Shown here piece after piece: positions 42,115 through 48,943 of a DNA stretch of 48,943 nt. Every line of letters starts with the position of its first letter. Within the stretch, counting starts at the first letter, position 1. Location: assembly GCF_017115085.1 (NCBI RefSeq), contig NZ_JABXKJ010000082.1:1-48943 (forward strand). Reading direction: 5' to 3'. Source of the stretch: Nostoc sp. NMS7 (GTDB taxonomy: Bacteria; Cyanobacteriota; Cyanobacteriia; Cyanobacteriales; Nostocaceae). The position numbers were made by a program, and so were the translations under genes. Under the pieces are notes generated by a model. It saw only the letters and a program-made list of their open reading frames with translations, was not told the DNA's origin and ran no database searches.

Positions 42115-42496
42115 AGATTTGCTGTTCTCCTAATTTTTGTTCTACTCTCAAATCCCAAGTAATAATATTTTCTTTGATATCAATTAACTGACATTTAATG
42201 CCTCCCTCAATTTCAAAATCGATTAGTTCAGATTCAAGTTGAATTCGTTGATATTTTTTGCTAATTCCTTTAACTTCAAATACTTTTGACATCCCTTTGA
42301 GGCTATTTAAATCCTCAACTGTTTTGAGTTGTAAGCTAACTTCTTGAATAACTGGTGTGGGGATAACTTCTTCGATTACAGTGCCGTTATTCTCACGACG
42401 ATGAATATAGAATTTTTTGAGGCTGCTAATGTTGAATGCAACGGCCACTGAGGGCAATGAGTCGCGTAATGCAATCATTTGGGTGATGTAGTTCAT
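42104..42496 (-). CDS. Hypothetical head-tail region protein (130 residues)
   Basis: This acidic, mixed beta/alpha protein (MNYITQMIALRDSLPSVAVA start) has no cysteine motif and no membrane segment. It lies between the DUF4054-like connector gene and the cysteine-tagged genes, where head closure or tail terminator genes usually stand. It overlaps the downstream frame by 11 bases. I do not recognise a family. Confidence 0.6.
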   Translation of the reverse strand: MNYITQMIALRDSLPSVAVAFNISSLKKFYIHRRENNGTVIEEVIPTPVIQEVSLQLKTVEDLNSLKGMSKVFEVKGISKKYQRIQLESELIDFEIEGGIKCQLIDIKENIITWDLRVEQKLGEQQIYGD

Positions 42497-42497
42497 A

Positions 42498-42645
42498 AGG
42501 AAGGAGTAATGAGTAATGAGTAATGAGTAATGAGTAATGAGTAATGAGTAAAAAGGAAGAAATACGATTATTCGCTTGTTCTGGAAATAAGTAAAAAGTA
42601 AAATTCTTCACTCATTACTCATTACTTTTTACTCATTACTCAAAT
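42498..42645. repeat. Heptad stem-loop element, GAGTAAT type, with conserved core
   Basis: Six GAGTAAT heptads, then a core with TACGATTATTCGCTTGTTC and AAGTAAAAAGTAAAATTC, then the complementary arm. The core is related to the elements at 43041, 44957, 45973 and (reversed) 20642. Confidence 0.9.
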
Positions 42646-43041
42646 CACAAACCCAATCCCAAAAGTTGGTAAACCTGCAAACGTCTCATCAGCAAGTGGT
42701 GAAATGCTGCCATTTATTAACCCATTGCGTAAAAATGAAAACCTCCTCCCCCAAGTAGTTAGCTGAAAATCGTCTTGTTGGGCTGCTAAACTTCCACCTC
42801 CACCACCAGCCGCAATTGACGTTGCACTTCCTGATGTCTGGGCTGTTTGCAACCATTCCATCTCAATAAAGTGAGCCGCACAAAGCATAATACCCGTAAC
42901 TCGATGTATGCCCCATAGGGATGCGGGAACGAAAGATAAGGCAGAGGTATCTAACCAGAATTGGATAGTTAAGGGTTCGACGATCGCAAATCGGTTGTAA
43001 CCATGAGCAAGAAAGTAATCGGTGGTGGGTGATAGTAGCAT
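42640..43041 (-). CDS. Head-tail connector protein, DUF4054-like
   Basis: The 133-residue protein has the order expected for small connector proteins that join the portal to the tail: a hydrophobic helix (ASLWGIHRVTGIMLCAAHFI), then EMEWLQTAQTSGSATSIAAG with a glycine-rich turn, then QQDDFQLTTWGRRFSFLRNG. I recall this A-H-x-x-x-x-x-x-x-x-T-x-x-G, then S-x-Q-x-D-x-x-x-T-x-x-G-x-x-F pattern from DUF4054 proteins of Mu-like and related phages. The position after the capsid gene fits. Confidence 0.65.
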   Translation of the reverse strand: MLLSPTTDYFLAHGYNRFAIVEPLTIQFWLDTSALSFVPASLWGIHRVTGIMLCAAHFIEMEWLQTAQTSGSATSIAAGGGGGSLAAQQDDFQLTTWGRRFSFLRNGLINGSISPLADETFAGLPTFGIGFVI

Positions 43042-43185
43042 AGGAGTTGAGTAAGGAGTAAGGAGTAAGGAGTAAGGAGTTAGAAATACGGAGTATAATT
43101 ATTTGCTTATCGTGCAAGAAGTAATAAGTTAAAATTCTTTCCTTCTAACTCCTTACTCTTTACTCTTTACTCCTTACTCTCTTCA
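43041..43185. repeat. Heptad stem-loop element, GAGTAAG type, with conserved core
   Basis: GAGTAAG heptads, a core with GGAGTATAATTATTTGCTTA and AAGTAATAAGTTAAAATTC, then the complementary arm. This core is almost the reverse complement of that in the element with duplicated flanks at 20642-20780. Confidence 0.9.
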
Positions 43186-43674
43186 TCCTATTGGCATAGA
43201 GATTCGTTGACGCATAGCTGATGCTGCTTGGTCAATATCTTTTAGGCGATCGCCAATTAGCTTCCGCACTGGAATACGTCTATCAACGTTGACACTAAGT
43301 TTCAACCAGTCAACATCAGAGATATTCTCGACTAACTCTTGTACAATCGATTCATCAGCAAAATCAGTTGTATCCTTGGCGGCGGTGACTGGATCGTCAG
43401 GAGGATAAACAGCGATCGCACCAAATTTAGTCAGCCTTGCAATGTCTGGCTTATTGCTCAGGTGATCGTTGACTGCACCCCACTCAAATGCGTCAACAAA
43501 GTTTGTTCCTTTTCTCAAAATCACCGAACCTAGCTCAACTCTTTCCCTTTCGGGTGTTTTTGTTTTGGGGCGATCAATTTGGTAGTAGAATAGGCGATCG
43601 CCCCTCATCCCGAAAGGTAATCCGAGTTGGCGCTTTTCCATTTCTGGGTTGTAAATAATTGCCAAATAAGTCAT
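43183..43674 (-). CDS. Hypothetical head region protein (163 residues)
   Basis: The protein begins MTYLAIIYNPEMEKRQLGLP and has a mostly alpha/beta composition with acidic helices (DFADESIVQELVENISDVDW). It follows the candidate sponge gene by 18 bases and lies between capsid and connector genes. No family is recognised. It may be a head decoration or connector protein. Confidence 0.6.
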   Translation of the reverse strand: MTYLAIIYNPEMEKRQLGLPFGMRGDRLFYYQIDRPKTKTPERERVELGSVILRKGTNFVDAFEWGAVNDHLSNKPDIARLTKFGAIAVYPPDDPVTAAKDTTDFADESIVQELVENISDVDWLKLSVNVDRRIPVRKLIGDRLKDIDQAASAMRQRISMPIG

Positions 43675-43692
43675 GAGTGATTTACTCCAAAA

Positions 43693-44022
43693 TTACCGAT
43701 CTGGTTTATGAGTTCCAAGAGTTCCTTCGGATGCTCTACGTTCTCTTCGTGATTTCAAATGTTCAATACATTTGTCTAAATAATTAAGAGCATCAATATT
43801 TTCTTGGCTTTTATAACCTGATTTTTGAAAATATTCTAATTGACTAAAGCAAGACTCTAAAACTTCAATTAGAAAAGCGCCATTTCTCCCAGCCTCATTA
43901 AGAGGGCCTCTTTGCCATGAGATGGTAAAGCCTGTACCAGTTGAGACTCCACCAGCATGAGTGCCATCTTCATTTGTCCAGTTTTGGTTGATAATTATGA
44001 GTTGATCTGAATCTTGAGTCAT
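43693..44022 (-). CDS. Putative Acb2/Tad1-family cyclic-nucleotide sponge (anti-CBASS/anti-Thoeris)
   Basis: Residues 33-109 follow a pattern I recognise from the Acb2/Tad1 hairpin family: W-Q-x-G-P-L, N-G-A-F, an alpha-helical hairpin with Q-L-E-Y-F-Q-K-S-x-Y, then N-I-D-A-L-N-Y-L-D-x-C-I-x-H-L-K-x-R and R-E-R-R-x-S-E-G-T-L-G-T-H. Members bind signalling nucleotides (cGAMP-type or gcADPR) and so blunt host CBASS or Thoeris defence. Here it lies six bases after the major capsid gene, a location typical of accessory genes. Compared with the usual ending R-G-V-E-G-T-H, two residues are inserted (S-E-G-T-L-G-T-H). The ligand cannot be told from sequence, and the call is by remembered motif. Confidence 0.6.
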   Translation of the reverse strand: MTQDSDQLIIINQNWTNEDGTHAGGVSTGTGFTISWQRGPLNEAGRNGAFLIEVLESCFSQLEYFQKSGYKSQENIDALNYLDKCIEHLKSRRERRASEGTLGTHKPDR

Positions 44023-44027
44023 ACAAT

Positions 44028-44954
44028 TTACACTCCAATCATTATGTGGCAGGAATAGCGAACATAAACAACTATTCCACTAAATTTAAAAGCGTAGGCA
44101 CGGTAAACTTGAAAGGGATTTACTTGCATCAGAGGACGCGGACGAAAAGCATCGGTAATTCTAGCTTTAAAACACATAGGGTCGCGTTTATAGAAAATGG
44201 CAATGTGTTCACCGTTCGGGCCTGCATCTTCTAATTCCTGAAGTGGCTCAATATTTGTGATACTGGGATTATTCTGTAAGAAAAACGTCAATGCACTTTT
44301 TTCTTGAAAATCATTCAATCGTAGTTGCGACATCAAGTAATCGTAGCGGTCTTCTGGGAGCAACAATGTATCAGGTTTAACTACCGTATTAGTAGCTTTT
44401 TTGATTCCCTGCACCCCAGCATTGAGAGTAGCCAAGATTGAATTAGCGTTGGTAACAGAACCATCTAACTTAAAAGGTGCAATGGAACGTAACCAAGCTG
44501 GATGGTTAAGAAAACCAGGAGTGCCAGTTTTGCGATCGCCAAATAACAATAATTTGTTAAGTGTTTCAATATAAGCTTGCTGTACCAAAGCAATCTTCTG
44601 TTCTTCAATTGGCAATCCTCGGTGTACAGTTGCTTCAACTTCAGTTTCGTCAAAGTAGTAACCAGAACGATACCTAAAAGCACGTTGCGAGAATTCTTCG
44701 CCGACCATATCTACAGAAGGTAAATTGGTAGTTTGACCGTTATCCAGTTCAAAACTACCAACTCCATCAATCATGGTGAAAGAAGTAGTTTCCGCCCAAG
44801 GCGCATTCAATTCTTCAATTTGAAATAACTCACCTGCTGCTGCCTTATAAGGGGGCAACATCCGGTGCATTACTAGAGCTTCTTTTAGTTCTAATTCCCG
44901 TTCAAACGCACCCACCGTTGGGGCATCTAATCGAATACTGGCTGAGATAGGCAT
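44028..44954 (-). CDS. Major capsid protein, DUF2184-like
   Basis: The ATG at 44954 is chosen over a TTG four codons earlier. The protein (about 308 residues) starts MPISASIRLDAPTVGAFERE and contains E-x-x-x-P-W-A-E-T-T-S-F-T-M-I, then RSGYYFDETEVEATVHRGLP, GFLNHPAWLRS and LLPEDRYDYLMSQ, the pattern of DUF2184 capsids of HK97 fold. Hundreds of copies form the head. Upstream are the cement and the protease/scaffold genes, in the order usual for this capsid class. The extreme C-terminus (VRYSCHIMIGV) differs from the usual ending. Confidence 0.85.
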   Translation of the reverse strand: MPISASIRLDAPTVGAFERELELKEALVMHRMLPPYKAAAGELFQIEELNAPWAETTSFTMIDGVGSFELDNGQTTNLPSVDMVGEEFSQRAFRYRSGYYFDETEVEATVHRGLPIEEQKIALVQQAYIETLNKLLLFGDRKTGTPGFLNHPAWLRSIAPFKLDGSVTNANSILATLNAGVQGIKKATNTVVKPDTLLLPEDRYDYLMSQLRLNDFQEKSALTFFLQNNPSITNIEPLQELEDAGPNGEHIAIFYKRDPMCFKARITDAFRPRPLMQVNPFQVYRAYAFKFSGIVVYVRYSCHIMIGV

Positions 44955-44956
44955 TA

Positions 44957-45096
44957 TAATTACCAAGTAATGAGTAAGAAGTAATGAGTAATGAGTAATG
45001 AGTAAGAAGTAATGAGTAAGATTTATGAATAAGCGATAAGTAAAAAGTAAGATTCTTCACTCATTACTCATTACTCATTACTCATTACTTCCTTCA
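44957..45096. repeat. Heptad stem-loop element, GAGTAAT type, with conserved core
   Basis: GTAATGAG/GTAAGAAG heptads, then a core with GATTTATGAATAAGCGATAA and GTAAAAAGTAAGATTC, then the complementary arm. It separates the capsid and cement genes. Confidence 0.9.
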
Positions 45097-45960
45097 AAAC
45101 CTCACTTCGCAAAGCACGATAAATCTACCGAAAGATTGCTCGGTTCCAGAGATGATTTTGACGTTGTTGGCGACACTGAGATTGCCGCTAGCAATTTTGG
45201 TAATTTTGCCCTGATTCCCTACAGACACAGCAATATTTGGAGAATCACCAATCACCAAATCAGGGTCAACAGCTTCTACCCAAACACCTTTGTAAGTGCC
45301 AGAGTTTTTCAGCACGTTCATTACATAGCCAAAGGCGTAACCATCTTTAGCGTTGCCAAATCGACCAACTTTTTCAGTAGCTTGGGAAGATAACGTGACA
45401 CCCAAAACTTCATACCCAGAAACCAAATCTATTAATGTGGCCGCGCTAGTTCCTTCTCTGGGATCACGAGGGTAAAACGACTGTCGTCCAACAAATCGAC
45501 CGAAAGGAATGATTAGATTGTGGGAATTTGTTGTCGTTTTAGCGATCGCAATATCATTAGTTCTATCGGCAACATTGGTAGTGGCTAATATAGAAAAATC
45601 AATAGTGCGAGCGGTTAGGGTAATGACGCTATTAGTGAGATTTAAACTGGCATCTACTAAGCCATAGACAACTGGATCAGCCTGGATTGCTGCATATAAA
45701 CCTGCACCTAACTCAGCAGTTGTGGCAGTAGAGTCAGTTGTGTAACTAACAGTTGCGCCATTTACCGATAAGGTATATAAAGCACTGTTATCAACCGTCG
45801 CCGGTGGGATGACGGTTACAACATCAAGGGCTGAAACTGTATTTGTATGTGGATATGTCTGGTGGCTCCCCATTCCCGACATCATGCCGGGGAGTCCCAC
45901 CGGCATATATCGGTTAAAGTTCGTTTGTCCAGAAACAAGACTGTTAGATGCAAAAGTCAT
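45094..45960 (-). CDS. Structural cement protein, Gp24-like (capsid stabiliser)
   Basis: The protein (288 residues) starts MTFASNSLVSGQTNFNRYMP. Residues about 45-135 are a beta-rich insertion (ALDVVTVIPPATVDNSALYT, then TTAELGAGLYAAIQADPVVY) similar in outline to that of the gene at 14883. The second half (FGRFVGRQSFYPRDPREGTS, then VLGVTLSSQATEKVGRFGNA) fits small structural proteins that bind between hexamers in phages with DUF2184 capsids. It stands between scaffold and capsid genes, as expected. Confidence 0.7.
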   Translation of the reverse strand: MTFASNSLVSGQTNFNRYMPVGLPGMMSGMGSHQTYPHTNTVSALDVVTVIPPATVDNSALYTLSVNGATVSYTTDSTATTAELGAGLYAAIQADPVVYGLVDASLNLTNSVITLTARTIDFSILATTNVADRTNDIAIAKTTTNSHNLIIPFGRFVGRQSFYPRDPREGTSAATLIDLVSGYEVLGVTLSSQATEKVGRFGNAKDGYAFGYVMNVLKNSGTYKGVWVEAVDPDLVIGDSPNIAVSVGNQGKITKIASGNLSVANNVKIISGTEQSFGRFIVLCEVRF

Positions 45961-45972
45961 GGCTTTTATTTA

Positions 45973-46093
45973 AGTAATGAGTAATGAGTAATGAGTAATG
46001 AGTAATGAGTAAAAAGTATGATTATTTGTGAAACAAGTAATAAGTTAAGATTCTTCACTCATTACTCATTACTCATTACTCATTACTCCTTCC
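45973..46093. repeat. Heptad stem-loop element, GAGTAAT type, with conserved core
   Basis: GAGTAAT heptads, a core with GTATGATTATTTGTGAAACA and AGTAATAAGTTAAGATTC, then the complementary arm. It fills the gap between the cement gene and the protease/scaffold gene. Confidence 0.9.
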
Positions 46094-47647
46094 TTACCTA
46101 CTGAGGGATAGAGGTTTTTTCCAAGCCTCTGAAAGTGCTTGAGAGCGTTCATCTTGAGGTGAACTAGCCGATCGCGGTGTTCGGGCAATTTTGACCATAT
46201 TTTGCAGATTTATAGAACTGTCCGTATGTGGTTCCTCTTCCTCATCAGACAAAGCTTCCAGGTATATGCCATCAAAAAGCCCTTCCACCCATGCTGGTGA
46301 GTAACCAGAAATATCAACATCTGGCAGTAATTCTGATAGAGTTAAGCGCCGCACTTGGTCAGCGTCTAGTTCTGAGTCAAATCTGTCTTCCGTAATGCCT
46401 AAAGATTCAGCTTTTTTCCAAGCACTGAGAATATTACTTACTGAATCTTTCTTTGTTCCAGGCTTTTTAGTACTTTTTGATTTCTCTTTAGGTGTGGGTT
46501 TTTTAGCTATTTCTTCGTCTTCATCCTCGTCATCATCTTCATCTTCCCCATCCTCGTCCTCATCTTCATCATCATCCTCATCTTCATCTTCCCCATCCTC
46601 GTCGTCAGGGTCATCTTTCGCCATTGGCTCAGATTTAGACTTAGATTTAGACTTAGCCGCGTCAGCTACAAATTCGGCTGCATCTGAGTCCCAAACATAC
46701 CCATGCTTTTCAAGTACTGGTATTGCCGAATTAGCAATTTCTTCATAGCCGTCAGCGCGTCCTAAAGTGCGATCGCGTTCTTCTTCAAGTTCTGTTGTTG
46801 TTTTTTCAAGTTCGGTAATTTGTGCGATCGCCTTAAGTTTCTCAGACTCCAGAGAATCAGCCCTAGCTTTCGCCGTTTCTAGTTCTTTAGCTTGCTGCGA
46901 AACTACAAATGCAAAATTCTCCGGGATGTCATCGTAAGTGACACTGTCAATAGTTACTCTCGCCATATTTCGACTCCGCTCAATACCAGTATTTTTTTTA
47001 GTTATTTTATTGAAGGAAGGAAGAAGTTCGGAGGAAGGAGGAAGAAGGGAAGAGAATGATTCCATCTTTTCTCCTCCTTCCTTCTTCCTTCTTCCGTCTT
47101 GCTTTTCGCCTACTTCCCAAGCAACATCTCCGCTACTGTCGAGACATATTCTTACTTCGCTGCCTGCTCTCCCTTTTTGAGTGACAGCTATATGATTAAT
47201 CTCTAAGTCTGTTTGAATTGCATCGTATCTTTCCCCCTTCCATATCCCCGGTGTGGAGTCAATATTGCATTTATATCCAGCAGAAATTTCTACAGTTTTA
47301 CCACTGCCGATACTTTCAACTGCTGTCGAGTCAAGAACTGTAATTACTCCCCGAACAAATCCACCCTCGTCATAAAAAACCGTAGAATCGCTTAATCCAA
47401 CCGAATATTCTTTAGCGTTTAAAGCGTCAATTAAAACGGGTGGATGCTCTAGAGATATGGGTTTTAGCCCAAACCCAGTCAAGGCTTGCTTGTTAGCTTC
47501 AGGAGTTCTTAACTCTCTTCTTACTTGCCCATCTGGTGTGCGATATTCTAAGATGCCGTCTTTGGCAAACACAGCTTCTGCACGAAAGTATCCCTCTTTC
47601 GTGAATTCATGTTTCCGAATTTCGCCAGCATCAAATCTAGTAGCCAC
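46094..47647 (-). CDS. DUF2213-like head maturation protease fused to a scaffold-like domain
   Basis: Residues 1-180 (TRFDAGEIRKHEFTKEGYFR, then KAEPISLEHPPVLIDALNA-like SLEHPP and AGYKCNIDSTPGIWKGERYD, EINHIAVTQKGRAG) match DUF2213 proteins, which act as capsid protease. Residues about 181-212 are translated heptad repeat. At residue 228 an ATG (46966) with GGAG seven bases upstream starts MARVTIDSVTYDDIPENFAF, followed by a coiled coil (240-300), a very acidic stretch (335-380) and a C-terminal helix, the make-up of a scaffold. So there may be a fusion plus a nested scaffold product from the internal start. Confidence 0.75.
   Translation of the reverse strand: MATRFDAGEIRKHEFTKEGYFRAEAVFAKDGILEYRTPDGQVRRELRTPEANKQALTGFGLKPISLEHPPVLIDALNAKEYSVGLSDSTVFYDEGGFVRGVITVLDSTAVESIGSGKTVEISAGYKCNIDSTPGIWKGERYDAIQTDLEINHIAVTQKGRAGSEVRICLDSSGDVAWEVGEKQDGRRKKEGGEKMESFSSLLPPSSELLPSFNKITKKNTGIERSRNMARVTIDSVTYDDIPENFAFVVSQQAKELETAKARADSLESEKLKAIAQITELEKTTTELEEERDRTLGRADGYEEIANSAIPVLEKHGYVWDSDAAEFVADAAKSKSKSKSEPMAKDDPDDEDGEDEDEDDDEDEDEDGEDEDDDEDEDEEIAKKPTPKEKSKSTKKPGTKKDSVSNILSAWKKAESLGITEDRFDSELDADQVRRLTLSELLPDVDISGYSPAWVEGLFDGIYLEALSDEEEEPHTDSSINLQNMVKIARTPRSASSPQDERSQALSEAWKKPLSLSR
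47010..47105. repeat. In-frame heptad stem-loop (GGAGGAA type) inside the protease/scaffold gene
   Basis: GGAAGGAAGAAG, GGAGGAA heptads and the complementary CTTCCTT arm. Translated leftward they give KQDGRRKKEGGEKMESFSSL, then LPPSSELLPSF, joining the protease to the scaffold part. Confidence 0.85.
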
Positions 47648-47707
47648 AGATGCGATCGCAATAACGATTTGCTAATCCTAGATTTGAATAATAGTTTTTT
47701 TAGTTAT

Positions 47708-47724
47708 TTCGCTGTTTCAGCGAA
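47708..47724. repeat. Palindromic element TTCGCTGTTTCAGCGAA, copy 3
   Basis: The 17-base palindrome seen at 562-578 and 14737-14753, here with a TTT loop because it is read on the other strand. It lies next to a heptad element, upstream of the regulator gene. Confidence 0.85.
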
Positions 47725-47735
47725 TGGGGTTATTC

Positions 47736-47827
47736 TTGAAGGAAGAAGTTCGGAGGAAGGGGGAAGAAGGGATAAGAAAGAATAAATCTCTTACTTTCTT
47801 CCCCCTTCCTTCTTCCCCCTTCCTTCA
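47736..47827. repeat. Heptad stem-loop element, GGAAGNN type
   Basis: GGAAGAAGTTCGGAGGAAGG, then the complementary CTTCCCC/CTTCCTT arm. The GAAGTTCGGAGGAAGG word is shared with the in-frame copy at 47010-47105, so the two are close relatives. Confidence 0.88.
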
Positions 47828-47836
47828 CCAAAAAAG

Positions 47837-48304
47837 ATGCCCCAATTAGCCGGACTGCCAATATTACAAAATTTAAATATTTACAGAGTTCTTGGCGAAA
47901 ATATTAAAATACTTCGAGAGGAATCCTTCATTACCCAACTCGAACTCGCCGATCACCTTGGCATTTCCAACGATACCCTATCCAAAATGGAGCGAGGGAA
48001 ACAACGTACAGAATACGCGATAGTTAGTGCGATCGCGGAAATCTTCGGAACAACGCCTGAAGTATTGGCAACAAAAAATAGCTGCCACAAAATATTAGAG
48101 TTGAGAAGAAATACAGACCGACTGACAATGTTACTTTGTGCCCATTCCGGTTCGATCCCTTTCTCTCCACTTTTGGTATTACAAATTTTGCGCCCAGAGA
48201 ACAAGAAACCCTTCATTTCTACGCCCCCATTGCCGGAGTATTCCCCTAGTGGATTTGCTAACTACTGTCAGACGCTGAACGTATGTAATCGTCTAAGATA
48301 TTGA
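47837..48304 (+). CDS. XRE-family helix-turn-helix regulator
   Basis: Residues 18-75 (LGENIKILREESFITQLELA, then DHLGISNDTLSKMERGKQRT) form a lambda-repressor-type HTH. The rest is a short variable region with no peptidase motif, so it is a simple repressor or activator. It lies on the opposite strand to the head genes, and its end overlaps the virion morphogenesis gene by 47 bases (convergent). Repeats stand directly upstream. A role in control of prophage genes is plausible but the operator is not visible. Confidence 0.75.
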   Translation: MPQLAGLPILQNLNIYRVLGENIKILREESFITQLELADHLGISNDTLSKMERGKQRTEYAIVSAIAEIFGTTPEVLATKNSCHKILELRRNTDRLTMLLCAHSGSIPFSPLLVLQILRPENKKPFISTPPLPEYSPSGFANYCQTLNVCNRLRY

Positions 48305-48698
48305 TAATTTGTTCTCTATCAACAGCAGAAACACCTATAAATTCTCTTTTTGGTACGCCTATTCCTAATTGATGTTTTCTAGCCTTCTCATCGTTTACGC
48401 CAACAATGCACTGATTACCAGTAACTTGGTAATTGATGCGCGATCGCATCAAACCGGTACTTTGAAGTATTTTTAATATCCTCCCCTTAGCCTGTTTTTC
48501 TCGCAGGGTAAATGCGGTCAACGGTTTCCAGGGTTTACCTTGTGGGTCAGTTTCGGTGACAAAGCGCTGGTCGATAGCGTAGAGCATATATTCGCCAATT
48601 TCTTGCAGCGCTGGGGTGAGGTTCCCGGTTTGGGTGAGAATGCGCGATAGGCGATCGCTTATTTGTTGATCACTGTATTTAATTGAAAATATGGGCAT
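48258..48698 (-). CDS. Phage virion morphogenesis protein (Mu gpG-like)
   Basis: The 146-residue protein (MPIFSIKYSDQQISDRLSRI start) has the family order: N-terminal helices, L-x-x-I-G-E-Y-M-L-Y-A-I-D-Q-R-F, G-K-P-W-K-P-L, K-I-L-Q-S-T-G-L-M-R-S-R-I, and K-A-R-K-H-Q-L-G. Gene G of phage Mu and its relatives take part in tail completion and head-tail joining. It is the first gene in the leftward head block here. Confidence 0.8.
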   Translation of the reverse strand: MPIFSIKYSDQQISDRLSRILTQTGNLTPALQEIGEYMLYAIDQRFVTETDPQGKPWKPLTAFTLREKQAKGRILKILQSTGLMRSRINYQVTGNQCIVGVNDEKARKHQLGIGVPKREFIGVSAVDREQIINILDDYIRSASDSS

Positions 48699-48770
48699 TT
48701 ACGGAATTCTAAAGTTACTCTTTAATTAAAGATAACCTCAGTGGGATCGCCTCAGAAAACAACAGAAAAT

Positions 48771-48943
48771 ATGCTTGACGAAACACCGTACCCAAGAGTA
48801 ACGCCTGTCGATTCCCAAGGGAATATTATTGGTGGGAATAGCAGTGGTAGTGACACAACAGCCGCTAATCAAACTACACAAATCGGCATAGAGGAACAAA
48901 TACGCGATGGCGTTGCCAACCTTGCGGAACGCTTACCTCCTAC
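48771..48943 (+). CDS. N-terminal part of an unknown phage protein (runs off the right edge)
   Basis: An ATG opens a frame that stays open to the window end (57 codons: MLDETPYPRVTPVDSQGNII, then a Ser/Gly/Thr-rich linker). It is divergent from the morphogenesis gene, with 72 bases between the two starts. Nothing in the visible part names a function. Confidence 0.55.
   Translation, partial: MLDETPYPRVTPVDSQGNIIGGNSSGSDTTAANQTTQIGIEEQIRDGVANLAERLPP

Noticed and set aside
46395..46748. Serine-rich open frame on the plus strand opposite the acidic stretch of the scaffold gene
   Set aside because: It is the antisense image of Asp/Glu codons (GAN read as TCN) and has no independent features.

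Overview
The window looks like a prophage, or a large phage-derived region, in a filamentous heterocyst-forming type of cyanobacterium (Nostocales). Three things point there: very frequent HIP1 octamers (GCGATCGC), dense purine-rich heptanucleotide repeat arrays of the kind called STRR in these bacteria, and many TTG/GTG or overlapping starts in an AT-rich phage-like gene layout. No terminase, integrase or complete replication gene is present, so the window holds only part of the element.

Layout. 1-11.2 kb: the end of a leftward, possibly lytic gene, then a rightward run of tail/baseplate-type structural genes that ends in a ferritin-like di-iron protein. 11.4-14.6 kb: a leftward portal gene fused to an inorganic-pyrophosphatase-like domain and a C-terminal Mu F-type head morphogenesis domain. 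14.9-21.8 kb: rightward small structural and accessory genes. These include a Rv2179c-like exonuclease broken by an amber codon, a primase zinc-finger remnant, and a protein with three Cys4-type zinc ribbons. 21.8-24.7 kb: a tRNA-like gene, a leftward autoregulated operon led by a DNA-binding protein with iterated operators, and a divergent promoter region with a perfect palindrome. 24.9-26.0 kb: two leftward secreted proteins. 26.0-48.7 kb: the leftward head-to-tail block. In transcription order it has a virion morphogenesis (gpG-like) protein, a DUF2213-like protease/scaffold, a cement protein, a DUF2184-like major capsid protein, a candidate Acb2/Tad1-type anti-defence sponge, head-tail connector genes, three cysteine-tagged proteins (JAMM-like peptidase, glycine-rich protein, triple alpha/beta-hydrolase), and a 3204-residue tape measure. 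A rightward XRE regulator is inserted near its start.

Two sets of observations stand out. First, three adjacent genes between the connector and the tape measure share a six-times-repeated cysteine motif (C-x5/6-C-G-x2-C-[IVL]-x5-C). It is attached to a putative isopeptidase, a glycine-zipper protein and a tandem lipase-like protein, which suggests a tagged set of virion-borne effectors. Second, about twenty stem-loop elements built from heptad repeats occupy most gene junctions and also sit in frame inside the portal, protease and hydrolase genes. One of them encloses a decayed gene for a 23S-rRNA-IVP-type four-helix-bundle protein, and another is flanked by a near-perfect 15-bp duplication of the target. 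Together these suggest a mobile element family resembling rRNA intervening sequences.

All calls rest on reading the sequence and recalled family patterns. No database search, folding or alignment program was run.
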